Below are positions 1-6,620 of a stretch of DNA of 64,000 nt, piece by piece. The position numbers and the translations under genes were made by a program. Within the stretch, counting starts at the first letter, position 1; each line of letters starts with the position of its first letter. Below the pieces are notes generated by a model, which was not told the DNA's origin, did not search any database, and worked only from the letters and a program-made list of their open reading frames with translations. The DNA comes from Corynebacterium sp. NML98-0116 (GTDB taxonomy: Bacteria > Actinomycetota > Actinomycetes > Mycobacteriales > Mycobacteriaceae), in the NCBI RefSeq assembly GCF_001767255.1, contig NZ_CP017639.1, positions 1,014,875 to 1,078,874 on the forward strand, given 5' to 3'.

Positions 1-128
1 AAATGGTCGGTGTACTCACCAACTCCAGGTGCTTCGGTGCCGGCTTGCCGAAGTACACGGAATTCCTCAGGGACGAGGTGAGCTTTCCACTCTGCTTCCG
101 TCATCTGCTGAAAACGATTCTCTGTCAT
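1..128 (-). CDS. msrB: Peptide-methionine (R)-S-oxide reductase MsrB (N-terminal part)
   Basis: Only the first 42 codons are in the window; the gene runs off the left edge. The visible protein contains EFRVLRQAGTEAPGVGEY, the hallmark N-terminal stretch of MsrB (W..L.pe...VLR..gTE.p), which reduces methionine-R-sulfoxide in proteins. The zinc cysteines and the catalytic cysteine would lie outside the window. The ATG lies inside the 3' end of the arabinosyltransferase gene, an overlap of about 60 nt in another frame. In mycobacteria msrB, aftC and the RibD-like reductase are also close neighbours, which supports the call. Confidence 0.85.
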   Translation of the reverse strand, partial: MTENRFQQMTEAEWKAHLVPEEFRVLRQAGTEAPGVGEYTDH

Positions 129-1389
129 GAGGGTCTCTTTCGCCTTTCTTTGTTGTGAACACTGTTGTGAGTACCCAGGTGGCCGTCGATACGATGAACA
201 CAGCCCAACCCAATGTGGGGAGGAATGTAGTAATCCAGTTCCCGATGAGAGGGTTTCGAAGTGTCGTCCATTGTAACGGTGCAAGGCAGAAAAATAGTCC
301 GATCCAGGGGCCGCTGGTGTGCATTGGGCTTCGTGCTGAAAGTACAGTGAAAGCCGCCGGGAAGAGCATCATCGAGTAGTAAGCCTGGCCGAGGGACGAG
401 AGCAAACATACACCCGCGAGTAACACCGTGGAGCTAAACGTGAGCCATAGGAGCTCGTCTGACCAGCGCCAGCGGGCAAGCCCTAGGACCGCTATAGCGA
501 CAGTGATGCCGAAAAAGACGAATAGTGCGTCGTAGAACTGCGCTGGAAGTCCAAAGTAAGTCGTGAAGCCGGCAAGCGATGAATTGGCATAGTCGCGGGT
601 GATCTTTAGGTAGGGGATGACGACATCGATGTAATCGCGGGCGCCCGGTGTCATTGGCCATGCGACAACGTTGAAGAGCACGGGAACTAGGACACTCGGT
701 ACGACGCAACGCCAGCGGAGTTGCATGAGTGGCAACACCACCAAGGGGGCAAACATCGGCTTGACCAGTATGGCGAGGCCTAGGCAGACGCCGGCTAACA
801 CAAAGCGCCTGTGAGTATAGCTATAGAGGAATACGGTAAAGAGGAGCAGCAATACACCATTGATGTTCGAAAAGACGAGTGTGTTCACAACTGACTCGGT
901 GCAGAAACTGAGCACGATGCTGATAGGTAGCAGCGGGTGGCTCAGCGGTTTTCTACTGAGCTTCGTGAGGATTCCAAGTGCCGCAAGAATGGCGGCGGTG
1001 TTTACTAAAACAAAGAGTGGACGGATCAGCGAGGCGTCGTCAAACAGGCCCAAAGGTGAGAGCAGTAGCGTAGCTCCAGGATTGTAAAGATAGTGCGGAT
1101 CGACGTGGTGATACACCTCGTTGTAGACGGGGACGCGCTCGACGAAGCGACGGGTGGCAGCCCACACGGTGGTGAAGTCGTCGGTCTGGGAGCCGTGCCT
1201 TGCAAGAACGGCAACGCGGTGGATGATGAGCAGAAGTGCCAGTGGCCAGGCAGCTGCGTTAGCGGCGGTTTGTAGCGTGCGCGTTGCCGCTGTGGTGTGC
1301 GAGCCATTCTGTGGGGCAGGAGCGGTCCAGATGTTGTTCAGGCGCTGCGCCCAGGCGGGGGGAGTGTCTTGTGCGTTCGTCACTTGCAT
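67..1389 (-). CDS. aftC: AftC-like alpha-(1->3)-arabinofuranosyltransferase (GT-C, GT87/DUF2029 family)
   Basis: A polytopic membrane protein of about 440 residues with hydrophobic helices throughout and an acidic SQTDDFTTVW loop (Asp70-Asp71) after the first helix, as expected for a GT-C glycosyltransferase using decaprenyl-phospho-arabinose. AftC adds alpha-(1->3) branches to the arabinan of arabinogalactan and related glycans in mycolic-acid bacteria. The specific name rests mainly on gene order (msrB on one side, RibD-like reductase on the other, as in mycobacteria); the family is secure, the exact linkage is inferred. The start at 1389 is chosen because an upstream ATG at 1437 would overlap the preceding gene. 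The soluble, charged C-terminal tail overlaps the start of msrB. Confidence 0.7.
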   Translation of the reverse strand: MQVTNAQDTPPAWAQRLNNIWTAPAPQNGSHTTAATRTLQTAANAAAWPLALLLIIHRVAVLARHGSQTDDFTTVWAATRRFVERVPVYNEVYHHVDPHYLYNPGATLLLSPLGLFDDASLIRPLFVLVNTAAILAALGILTKLSRKPLSHPLLPISIVLSFCTESVVNTLVFSNINGVLLLLFTVFLYSYTHRRFVLAGVCLGLAILVKPMFAPLVVLPLMQLRWRCVVPSVLVPVLFNVVAWPMTPGARDYIDVVIPYLKITRDYANSSLAGFTTYFGLPAQFYDALFVFFGITVAIAVLGLARWRWSDELLWLTFSSTVLLAGVCLLSSLGQAYYSMMLFPAAFTVLSARSPMHTSGPWIGLFFCLAPLQWTTLRNPLIGNWITTFLPTLGWAVFIVSTATWVLTTVFTTKKGERDPHDRESFSADDGSRVESSPRP

Positions 1390-1406
1390 AACAGTACCGA
1401 ATGCAG

Positions 1407-2162
1407 TTACCCCTCGTGGGAAGCAGCAGTGCCCCACAGACGGTAGCGCACGAACATCGTCGAGTCCTCGCTCACCCGCACGTCTTCGAGCTCGAGCGGG
1501 GTGGCATAGTCTCCACCTCCGCCGAAGAGGGGCTTTTCTACCTTGCCTTGCAACGTAGGGTCGATGGTCAGGTGCAAAATGTCACCGAGCCCAGCAGTCA
1601 GGAGCATGTCGTAGAGTCCAGGTCCGCCCTCGCAAACGATGCGGTTAAAGCCCTGGGCGTGCAGGGCATCGATAATTGAGCGTGCAGTGCCATCGCCAGT
1701 GGACAGAATGCGGCCGCCCGCGTGCAGGAGTGCTTCTCGACGCTCGGCGAGCTCCGGATCGTTGACGTGGTGCTCCGGAGCGAGGAAAAGCGGAGGCACC
1801 TCCGTGTCGTAAAACAACTGTGTGTCCACGTCAAACTCGAAGCTTTCGGTGATGATCGCAAGCGGTGGGACCTCCGCCTGCCCGCGGGACCGACGCTCGG
1901 CCTTGTCCTCGTCGGTGCACTTGACTCCGAAGTAGTTTTCCGCCCGCGCGGTGCCTCCACCGACTAAGACAGCGTCGGACCACACACGCAGCAGGTTGAG
2001 CAGCGCGGCATCGATGGCGTTGCCAAGGGAGCGGGAGGTGCCATCGAGAGAGGCAGCGCCGGAAAGTGTCATGACCGCAAGCAGACGCAGTTCCGGGACT
2101 GAAGCGGGCAGCACAGTGCCCAGCAATTCAGCTGGTTCGAAAGTGCGGCTCGCGTCTATCAT
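1407..2162 (-). CDS. RibD C-terminal-domain-like pyrimidine reductase
   Basis: About 251 residues forming a single RibD_C / dihydrofolate-reductase-like fold. Visible signatures are AVMTLSGAASLDGTS near the N terminus, SDAVLVGGGTARAENY in the middle, and the nucleotide-binding VCEGGPGLYDMLL near the C terminus. Full RibD has a deaminase domain in front of this domain; that is absent, so this is the stand-alone reductase type found beside aftC in mycobacteria. Its substrate is uncertain (riboflavin or folate-like NADPH reduction). The start at 2162 is preferred over the ATG at 2180 because TACGCT lies 7 nt upstream, which fits a leaderless mRNA, and no ribosome binding site is visible. Confidence 0.78.
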   Translation of the reverse strand: MIDASRTFEPAELLGTVLPASVPELRLLAVMTLSGAASLDGTSRSLGNAIDAALLNLLRVWSDAVLVGGGTARAENYFGVKCTDEDKAERRSRGQAEVPPLAIITESFEFDVDTQLFYDTEVPPLFLAPEHHVNDPELAERREALLHAGGRILSTGDGTARSIIDALHAQGFNRIVCEGGPGLYDMLLTAGLGDILHLTIDPTLQGKVEKPLFGGGGDYATPLELEDVRVSEDSTMFVRYRLWGTAASHEG

Positions 2163-2169
2163 GGCGTCA

Positions 2170-2175
2170 AGCGTA
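2170..2175 (-). promoter_or_regulatory. Putative -10 box (TACGCT) of the RibD-like gene
   Basis: On the minus strand TACGCT matches the corynebacterial TAnnnT consensus and ends 7 nt before the ATG at 2162, so transcription would begin at or next to the start codon. No clear -35 is visible. The box lies only about 38 nt from the start of the divergent gene at 2213, so the two promoters must share this interval. Confidence 0.4.
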
Positions 2176-2212
2176 CACATCTGACTGCCAGGATTTTAAA
2201 AGGAGACAGCAC

Positions 2213-3508
2213 GTGCTCGATCGTTTTCCGCTCGTGGAAGAGGCGCAGCGGGTATGGATAGGTGGCGAGAACCCTGACCGGCTCTTCGCAGCGCTCTTTG
2301 ACCCAGACGTGGCAGATGCCGATTGGAAACAGCAGGTCTGCGTACTTGCAGACGCGGTGTTCGGTGAGACCGTCTACCGTGAAATCGATGCGTTTGAAGC
2401 GATGTTCAACGCCGTGACCGACGCAACATGGAAGGCACGTGAGCGCTGCCTCGGTGAGCACAACGAGGAATGGCTTCGGCTGTTGCCGGAATGGGCAAGG
2501 CAGTCTCGCACTGCAGAGTTCGCGCTCATCCTTATCGAGCTGCAACTCCATCGCTTCAACTTCGACCACGATGGCATCCGGCGCGTACTCGATATGGCGA
2601 ACGATGCGCCCCTGCGCTTCCACAACCTGTCGGTGACCGTTAACCTCAACCAGGTTTTTCTCACCTTCGCCAGGCTGCTCTCGGGTCGTAGGATTGACCC
2701 GCAGCACGTCTTCGACGCCGTGGGAGCCCCACCCAGCGACGGGAACGAGCATGCCGTTTCTCAGCTGGAACAAGTGCCACTGAAGCTCAAACATCTCATG
2801 CTCCACGGGTTGTGGCTCTATCCAGACACCGAGTATGGGGAGCAAATACTCGCCTTCTCTGAGGCAATCTTGCGCTATCACTCGCCAAACGACTACATCG
2901 CGCACTACCGGCGTGCCGAGGGATACCGCCGCATGGCAGCCATCGAAGCAGCACCACGCTCCGACGTGTTCTCGGGACGCACGGTTCGTTCCCGGGACGA
3001 CTTTTACGCCGAGGCACTTCACTCTGTGCAGATGGCCATTAAGAACCTACCCGCGGATGCCACAGCGCTGCATGGGGAGTTCGTCTCCTACCGGATGATG
3101 ATTGCCACCGAACGGCAGGTACAAAACTCCATTCAAGGACGTGTAGATGCAGAGCTTGCGCACGTCGGCGCCGAAGTAGAGCGGATGTCGGAGAGGATTG
3201 AAGCAGAGTCACGCAACAGTCTCTTACGGAGCATAGAGATTCTGTCTGTCTTCCTCGCTGTCATTGGGGTGCTGTCTTTCAACATTTCGCTCGCAGGGCT
3301 AGAACAGATTGGCACCTTTGAACGCTTCGGCCTGATCCTTACCGCCGGGGTCATCCTGGGCGCATTCTCCTGGATGGTGCACGTGGCGGTCTACCGCCAT
3401 ACGCACGCCGAACCGGTGGTGATGAAAACGCGACGGAAACAAATACGAGAGCTGCAGCAGCGAATTGCAGCGCTTGAGGAAAGGACGAAAATTGGCTGTG
3501 ACGGATAA
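2213..3508 (+). CDS. Unrecognised helical protein with coiled coils and two C-terminal membrane helices
   Basis: A 431-residue protein I cannot assign to a named family. GTG start with an AAAAGGAGA ribosome binding site 7 nt upstream. Residues 1-300 are soluble and look all-helical, with TPR-like stretches (around 205-245 and 263-280). Residues 301-338 form a charged coiled coil, followed by two membrane helices at about 341-360 (starting IEILSVFLAVIGVL) and 372-394, and a second short coiled coil at 406-424. The layout, a large cytoplasmic sensor-like region ahead of a two-helix membrane module, recalls membrane-disrupting effectors of bacterial conflict systems, but this is inference. The next gene starts inside its 3' end, so the two products are translationally coupled and probably act together. 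Confidence 0.65.
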   Translation: MLDRFPLVEEAQRVWIGGENPDRLFAALFDPDVADADWKQQVCVLADAVFGETVYREIDAFEAMFNAVTDATWKARERCLGEHNEEWLRLLPEWARQSRTAEFALILIELQLHRFNFDHDGIRRVLDMANDAPLRFHNLSVTVNLNQVFLTFARLLSGRRIDPQHVFDAVGAPPSDGNEHAVSQLEQVPLKLKHLMLHGLWLYPDTEYGEQILAFSEAILRYHSPNDYIAHYRRAEGYRRMAAIEAAPRSDVFSGRTVRSRDDFYAEALHSVQMAIKNLPADATALHGEFVSYRMMIATERQVQNSIQGRVDAELAHVGAEVERMSERIEAESRNSLLRSIEILSVFLAVIGVLSFNISLAGLEQIGTFERFGLILTAGVILGAFSWMVHVAVYRHTHAEPVVMKTRRKQIRELQQRIAALEERTKIGCDG

Positions 3509-4472
3509 AGGCTGCGAATACGTCGCCGACGAGCGCAGCATCGAGCCAGGTACATACGAGATCACCGAATATGCGCCAGCTAAACACGCTGTCGTCGACT
3601 ACCTGCGTGCACGCCTCACAGCGGTGCTCGGGCGCTGGCCGGGGCGCCCCACTCTCATGCTCTCCGGCGGCGTCGACTCGATCCTCATCGCCGCGGTGCT
3701 CGCCCAACTGCGTACCGACGTCCTCGCGGTGACGTTCAGTCAAGACTCCTCGCAACAGGCAGCGGAGGAGACCAAGGTGGCGAGTGAGGTGGCCCGCGCA
3801 CTCGGCTTCGAGCATCACGTCGTCGCCCCACGCGGGGAAGCGCTGGAGACGCTGCTCAAGGAAACCATCGAGCGCCTCGACACCGTGGAACCTTGGGAAG
3901 TGCTCTCTGGGGCCATTTTGGTAGCCATCGACACGTGCAGGCAGGAGTATCATGCCGACGGCGCACTCATCACAGGGGCAGGTGCGGACGCACTGTTTCT
4001 CGGCGGAAAAACCATCGATACAGCAGCCGACAATTACCTCCAACTGTGGGATGACCAGGTACGCCGAGGGATCAAGGCAAACTTCACCAGGCAACGTTTC
4101 ATCCCGGACTTCTACGAGCGCCTCATCGCAGACCCCGAGCGCCACATTCAGGTTTGGCAGACACACGAGGCAGTCGACCTCGCACTGCGCATCCACCCAC
4201 GAGTCATCCGTGGGGCCGACATCGCACAAGACAAGGCACTCTTCCGCCGCATCGCTGCAGACATGGGAATCAGTCCGGAACTCGTGCAGACCACGAAAAA
4301 CCCGATGCAAGTCTCATCAGGAGGCGTAGACGCCATCGTCACGCTCGTACGGGAACAGCTGACGCGCCGGGCGGGGGAGAAGACGTACTCCGACCCGATG
4401 AGGGAACCCTTGGAGTTTACGGTGGCTCGCATGTTCCTCGAACAGCTGAAAACCCAGGCGCGCGGTGAGTAG
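3492..4472 (+). CDS. Stand-alone asparagine-synthetase-like PP-loop (ATP pyrophosphatase) protein
   Basis: About 326 residues. The PP-loop LMLSGGVDS is at roughly residues 55-63, GAGADALFLGG at 162-172, DKALFRRIA around 247-255 and TTKNPMQVSSG at 267-277; together they match the synthetase domain of AsnB-type enzymes, which adenylate a carboxylate and then form an amide. The N-terminal glutaminase domain is missing; only a short strand (EPGTYEI) resembles its end. The acidic residue of the usual GEGxDE motif is alanine here (GAGADA), so asparagine synthesis is unlikely; lasso-peptide cyclases and beta-lactam synthetases show such repurposing. The start is taken as TTG 3492 (AGGAAAGGA 6 nt upstream); GTG 3498 is nearly as good. 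Either start overlaps the preceding gene. Substrate unknown. Confidence 0.72.
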   Translation: MAVTDKGCEYVADERSIEPGTYEITEYAPAKHAVVDYLRARLTAVLGRWPGRPTLMLSGGVDSILIAAVLAQLRTDVLAVTFSQDSSQQAAEETKVASEVARALGFEHHVVAPRGEALETLLKETIERLDTVEPWEVLSGAILVAIDTCRQEYHADGALITGAGADALFLGGKTIDTAADNYLQLWDDQVRRGIKANFTRQRFIPDFYERLIADPERHIQVWQTHEAVDLALRIHPRVIRGADIAQDKALFRRIAADMGISPELVQTTKNPMQVSSGGVDAIVTLVREQLTRRAGEKTYSDPMREPLEFTVARMFLEQLKTQARGE

Positions 4473-4475
4473 GAG

Positions 4476-4503
4476 GGCCCACGTCCCTAGATATATGTGG
4501 GCC
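4476..4503. terminator. Hairpin downstream of the PP-loop gene
   Basis: A 7-bp stem, GGCCCAC (4476-4482) with GTGGGCC (4497-4503), starts 4 nt after the stop codon of the PP-loop gene. No T-run follows, so it is at best a weak terminator or a 3'-end stabiliser. Confidence 0.35.
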
Positions 4504-4544
4504 AGGGCACGCTGAAACCGCGGCGTCCAACCGATATGAGAAAA

Positions 4545-4575
4545 CTCACGCCCTCGGGAATCCCGAGGGCGTGAG
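4545..4575 (-). terminator. Terminator of the four-tRNA array
   Basis: A perfect 14-bp inverted repeat, CTCACGCCCTCGGG with CCCGAGGGCGTGAG around an AAT loop. On the minus strand it lies just after the last tRNA-Gly and is followed by a short T-rich stretch (AGTTTTC). Confidence 0.8.
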
Positions 4576-4581
4576 CCTATG

Positions 4582-4657
4582 TGGAGCGGATGACGAGACT
4601 CGAACTCGCGACCCTCACCTTGGCAAGGTGATGCGCTACCAACTGCGCTACATCCGC
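4582..4657 (-). tRNA. tRNA-Gly (anticodon GCC), copy 2
   Basis: A full cloverleaf on the minus strand: acceptor stem GCGGATG/CATCCGC, anticodon loop TGCCAAG, T-arm GTTCGAAC, and an encoded CCA end. It is identical in sequence to the copy at 4870-4945. Confidence 0.96.
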
Positions 4658-4689
4658 ATGCACATTTTGAAAAGAGCTGTGCGGCTCTG

Positions 4690-4761
4690 TGCGCGATACT
4701 GGGATCGAACCAGTGACCCCTACCGTGTCGAGGTAGTGCTCTACCGCTGAGCTAATCGCGC
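4690..4761 (-). tRNA. tRNA-Val (anticodon GAC)
   Basis: Cloverleaf on the minus strand: acceptor stem GCGCGAT/ATCGCGC, anticodon stem CTACC/GGTAG enclosing TCGACAC (anticodon GAC), T-arm GGTTCGATCC. The CCA end is not encoded here, unlike in its Gly and Cys neighbours. Confidence 0.95.
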
Positions 4762-4766
4762 GAGGT

Positions 4767-4840
4767 TGGAGGTGGATACGGGAATCGAACCCGTGTACAC
4801 GGTTTTGCAGACCGTTGCCTAACCACTCGACCAATCCACC
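4767..4840 (-). tRNA. tRNA-Cys (anticodon GCA)
   Basis: Cloverleaf on the minus strand: acceptor stem GGTGGAT/ATCCACC, anticodon loop CTGCAAA (anticodon GCA), T-arm GGTTCGATTCC, discriminator T and an encoded CCA. Only 5 nt separate it from the downstream tRNA-Val. Confidence 0.96.
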
Positions 4841-4869
4841 GTGAGTACCTCCGAAGTACTGAAAGTACT

Positions 4870-4945
4870 TGGAGCGGATGACGAGACTCGAACTCGCGAC
4901 CCTCACCTTGGCAAGGTGATGCGCTACCAACTGCGCTACATCCGC
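4870..4945 (-). tRNA. tRNA-Gly (anticodon GCC), copy 1
   Basis: First gene of the minus-strand array, identical to the copy at 4582-4657, with an encoded CCA. Two identical glycine tRNAs therefore flank tRNA-Cys and tRNA-Val as direct repeats. Confidence 0.96.
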
Positions 4946-4986
4946 ATGCTCTCCGGAAGTGGTACCTCCGTTGTGCGTGAACAAAC

Positions 4987-5013
4987 ATTATCTGTTAGCT
5001 CTTAGTTTTCCAA
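4987..5013 (-). promoter_or_regulatory. Putative promoter of the Gly-Cys-Val-Gly tRNA array
   Basis: On the minus strand TTGGAA (5008-5013) and GATAAT (4987-4992) are separated by 15 nt, about 40 nt upstream of the first tRNA-Gly. The spacer is short, so this is the best candidate rather than a certain one. The rest of the 4946-5156 interval holds no gene that I can see. Confidence 0.4.
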
Positions 5014-5139
5014 ATCGCCAGCACAGGGCCAGTCTTGGCAGGTGCGTACGATGGTGAGGCGCTGGGTTGGCAGGGAAATTGCTGTTACTCGGTGAAAGTG
5101 TTGCTGTACTGCGGATTCGTTGAAGGAGTGGAGGGGGTG

Positions 5140-5145
5140 TAAAGT
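5140..5145 (+). promoter_or_regulatory. Putative -10 box (TAAAGT) of tRNA-Val(CAC)
   Basis: TAAAGT ends 11 nt before the 5' end of the mature tRNA, placing the start of transcription a few bases upstream of it. No convincing -35 hexamer is seen. Confidence 0.4.
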
Positions 5146-5156
5146 AGTTCGCGTTC

Positions 5157-5228
5157 GGTCCTATGGCTCAGTGGAAGAGCGTTCCGTTCACACCGGAAAG
5201 GTCGCTGGTTCGATCCCAGCTAGGACCA
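5157..5228 (+). tRNA. tRNA-Val (anticodon CAC)
   Basis: Cloverleaf on the plus strand: acceptor stem GGTCCTA/TAGGACC, D-arm GCTCAGTGGAAGAGC, anticodon stem TTCCG/CGGAA enclosing TTCACAC (anticodon CAC), T-arm GGTTCGATCC. CCA is not encoded. It reads GTG codons and complements the GAC valine tRNA on the other strand. Confidence 0.96.
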
Positions 5229-5231
5229 CTG

Positions 5232-5256
5232 AATGCCCGCCTTGCGGGCATTTTCG
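5232..5256 (+). terminator. Terminator of tRNA-Val(CAC)
   Basis: The hairpin ATGCCCGC-CTT-GCGGGCAT, followed by TTTTCG, starts 5 nt after the tRNA. Confidence 0.85.
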
Positions 5257-5360
5257 CTTTCTATGGTCCGGCACTGGGCATGCTGGGGAACTAATCCGCC
5301 ATTCGTTACGACTAATGTTGTACTGGTTTAAAGTCAGTTCATTTTGTAGGAGGGATCCGA

Positions 5361-5933
5361 ATGTCCAAAGCAGGACAAAGGGTACAGCGAACGGCATGGG
5401 CTATATTGAGTGCCGTATGTGTAGCTTCTGCGTTGGCCGGATCAGCGGAGGCACATGATGCCGTTATTGGGGGAGATCCATCAAACGGGTCCGTGGTAGC
5501 CGAGTTTCCGAAAGAGCTGTCGTTGGAGTTCTCGGGTCAACCCCAGGAAGGCTTCAACACGTTCGCGCTGTCGCGGGTATCGGACAACGAGATCCTCTTT
5601 ACTGGAGAGCCAGTGCTCGACGGACGATTTGTGTCCCTTGAACTTCCAGAGAAAGTTCGCGAATCTGGTGACAAAGTGCCAGGAGAGTACCGGATCGGAT
5701 TTCAGATTGTCTCTTCAGACGGGCACGCCACTAAAGGGATGACAACGTTTACATATGCGCCGGAAGGTTCACAAGTTGTCGATGAAACTATGGAAGATTC
5801 CGTGCCAACCGGAGAAGTGAGCGGTTCTTCATCCAGTTCCTTTAGCTGGCTTTTTGTCGGCGGACTAATCCTGCTTCTTTTCGGTGCTGTAACGGCACTT
5901 TTACTGCGTCGCGGCTCCTTGAGCAAAGATTGA
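5361..5933 (+). CDS. CopC-domain copper-binding protein, membrane anchored
   Basis: A 190-residue exported protein. A signal peptide (1-31, ending GSAEA) is followed by a mature N terminus starting with His32, a copper ligand position in CopC proteins. The CopC beta-sandwich spans about 32-128 and includes SSDGHATKG, carrying the second conserved histidine. A Ser-rich linker and a membrane helix (about 161-182) with a basic tail follow. It probably binds copper outside the membrane. TAGGAGGG precedes the ATG. No CopD/YcnJ-type transporter is fused or adjacent; the next genes are a PCuAC lipoprotein and a DyP peroxidase, suggesting a joint role in extracellular copper or haem handling. Confidence 0.85.
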   Translation: MSKAGQRVQRTAWAILSAVCVASALAGSAEAHDAVIGGDPSNGSVVAEFPKELSLEFSGQPQEGFNTFALSRVSDNEILFTGEPVLDGRFVSLELPEKVRESGDKVPGEYRIGFQIVSSDGHATKGMTTFTYAPEGSQVVDETMEDSVPTGEVSGSSSSSFSWLFVGGLILLLFGAVTALLLRRGSLSKD

Positions 5934-5975
5934 GCCAGTACATACACAAGTTTTTAGCAACGACTAAGGAGAAAT

Positions 5976-6605
5976 ATGAAAAACATTTGCACTGCAGCTA
6001 TTTCGGCACTTGGTGTCGCCGCTCTTGCCCTGACGGCTTGCTCGCCATCGCAGGAAAACCCGTCGACATCTGCGCCAACCGCTGCAGAGACAACAACCGT
6101 GGAGTCCACTACGACTGCTGCTCCAGACAATGACAAGCTTCAGGGCGAAGGTGATATCCGCGTTGAGTCCGCGGCTATTCGTGCGAAAGCAGAAGCCGGT
6201 GCGGAAGGCGGAAAGTCCATGACCGGGTTCTTCGGTACGCTGCACAACACCTCTGACAAGGACATTCACATCGTTGGCTTCACTACGTCACTCGGCGACG
6301 CCACCTACGAGATCCACGAGGTGGTAGATGGAGTCATGCGCGAGAAAGAAGGCGGCATCGAGATCCCCGCCGGTGGGACATATGAGCTCAAGCCTGGCGG
6401 TGACCACTTCATGATCATGGGCTTCGACCCTGCAATTCCGGCAGGCGACGTGGTCGATGTAACGCTTGAGTTCGCCGACGGAACCGAGGAGCAGATTCCA
6501 GACGTAGCCGTTCGCTCTATGCTTCCGGGTGACGAAGACTATGGTGAGCACGGGGAGCTCCAGGGGCACCAACATGGGTCCATGGGTGAAGGCCACAACC
6601 ACTAA
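5976..6605 (+). CDS. PCuAC-type copper chaperone lipoprotein
   Basis: 209 residues with a lipoprotein signal (LTAC, Cys22), a Thr/Ser-rich linker to about residue 50, and a PCuAC domain. The family's H-(x)n-M-(x)n-H-x-M copper site is visible as IHEVVDGVM followed by DHFMIM. The extreme C terminus is His-rich (HGELQGHQHGSMGEGHNH), giving extra metal-binding capacity. PCuAC proteins hold Cu(I) outside the membrane and deliver it to partners such as cytochrome oxidase. It sits 42 nt after the CopC gene and 15 nt before the DyP gene, in one likely operon. Confidence 0.88.
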   Translation: MKNICTAAISALGVAALALTACSPSQENPSTSAPTAAETTTVESTTTAAPDNDKLQGEGDIRVESAAIRAKAEAGAEGGKSMTGFFGTLHNTSDKDIHIVGFTTSLGDATYEIHEVVDGVMREKEGGIEIPAGGTYELKPGGDHFMIMGFDPAIPAGDVVDVTLEFADGTEEQIPDVAVRSMLPGDEDYGEHGELQGHQHGSMGEGHNH

Positions 6606-6620
6606 TTGAAGGAAAGTCGA

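Noticed and set aside
2159..4310. Long minus-strand frames opposite the two-gene cassette
   Set aside because: They lack ribosome binding sites and domains, while the plus-strand frames have a near-perfect ribosome binding site, membrane helices and clear PP-loop motifs.
4577..4984. Minus-strand open frame of about 135 codons across the tRNA array
   Set aside because: It is made of tRNA sequence, including the repeated tRNA-Gly; its internal protein repeat only reflects the duplicated tRNA.
4577..5260. Phage or integrative-element attachment site at the tRNA genes
   Set aside because: No integrase gene and no partial tRNA repeat other than the intact second tRNA-Gly were seen on either side.
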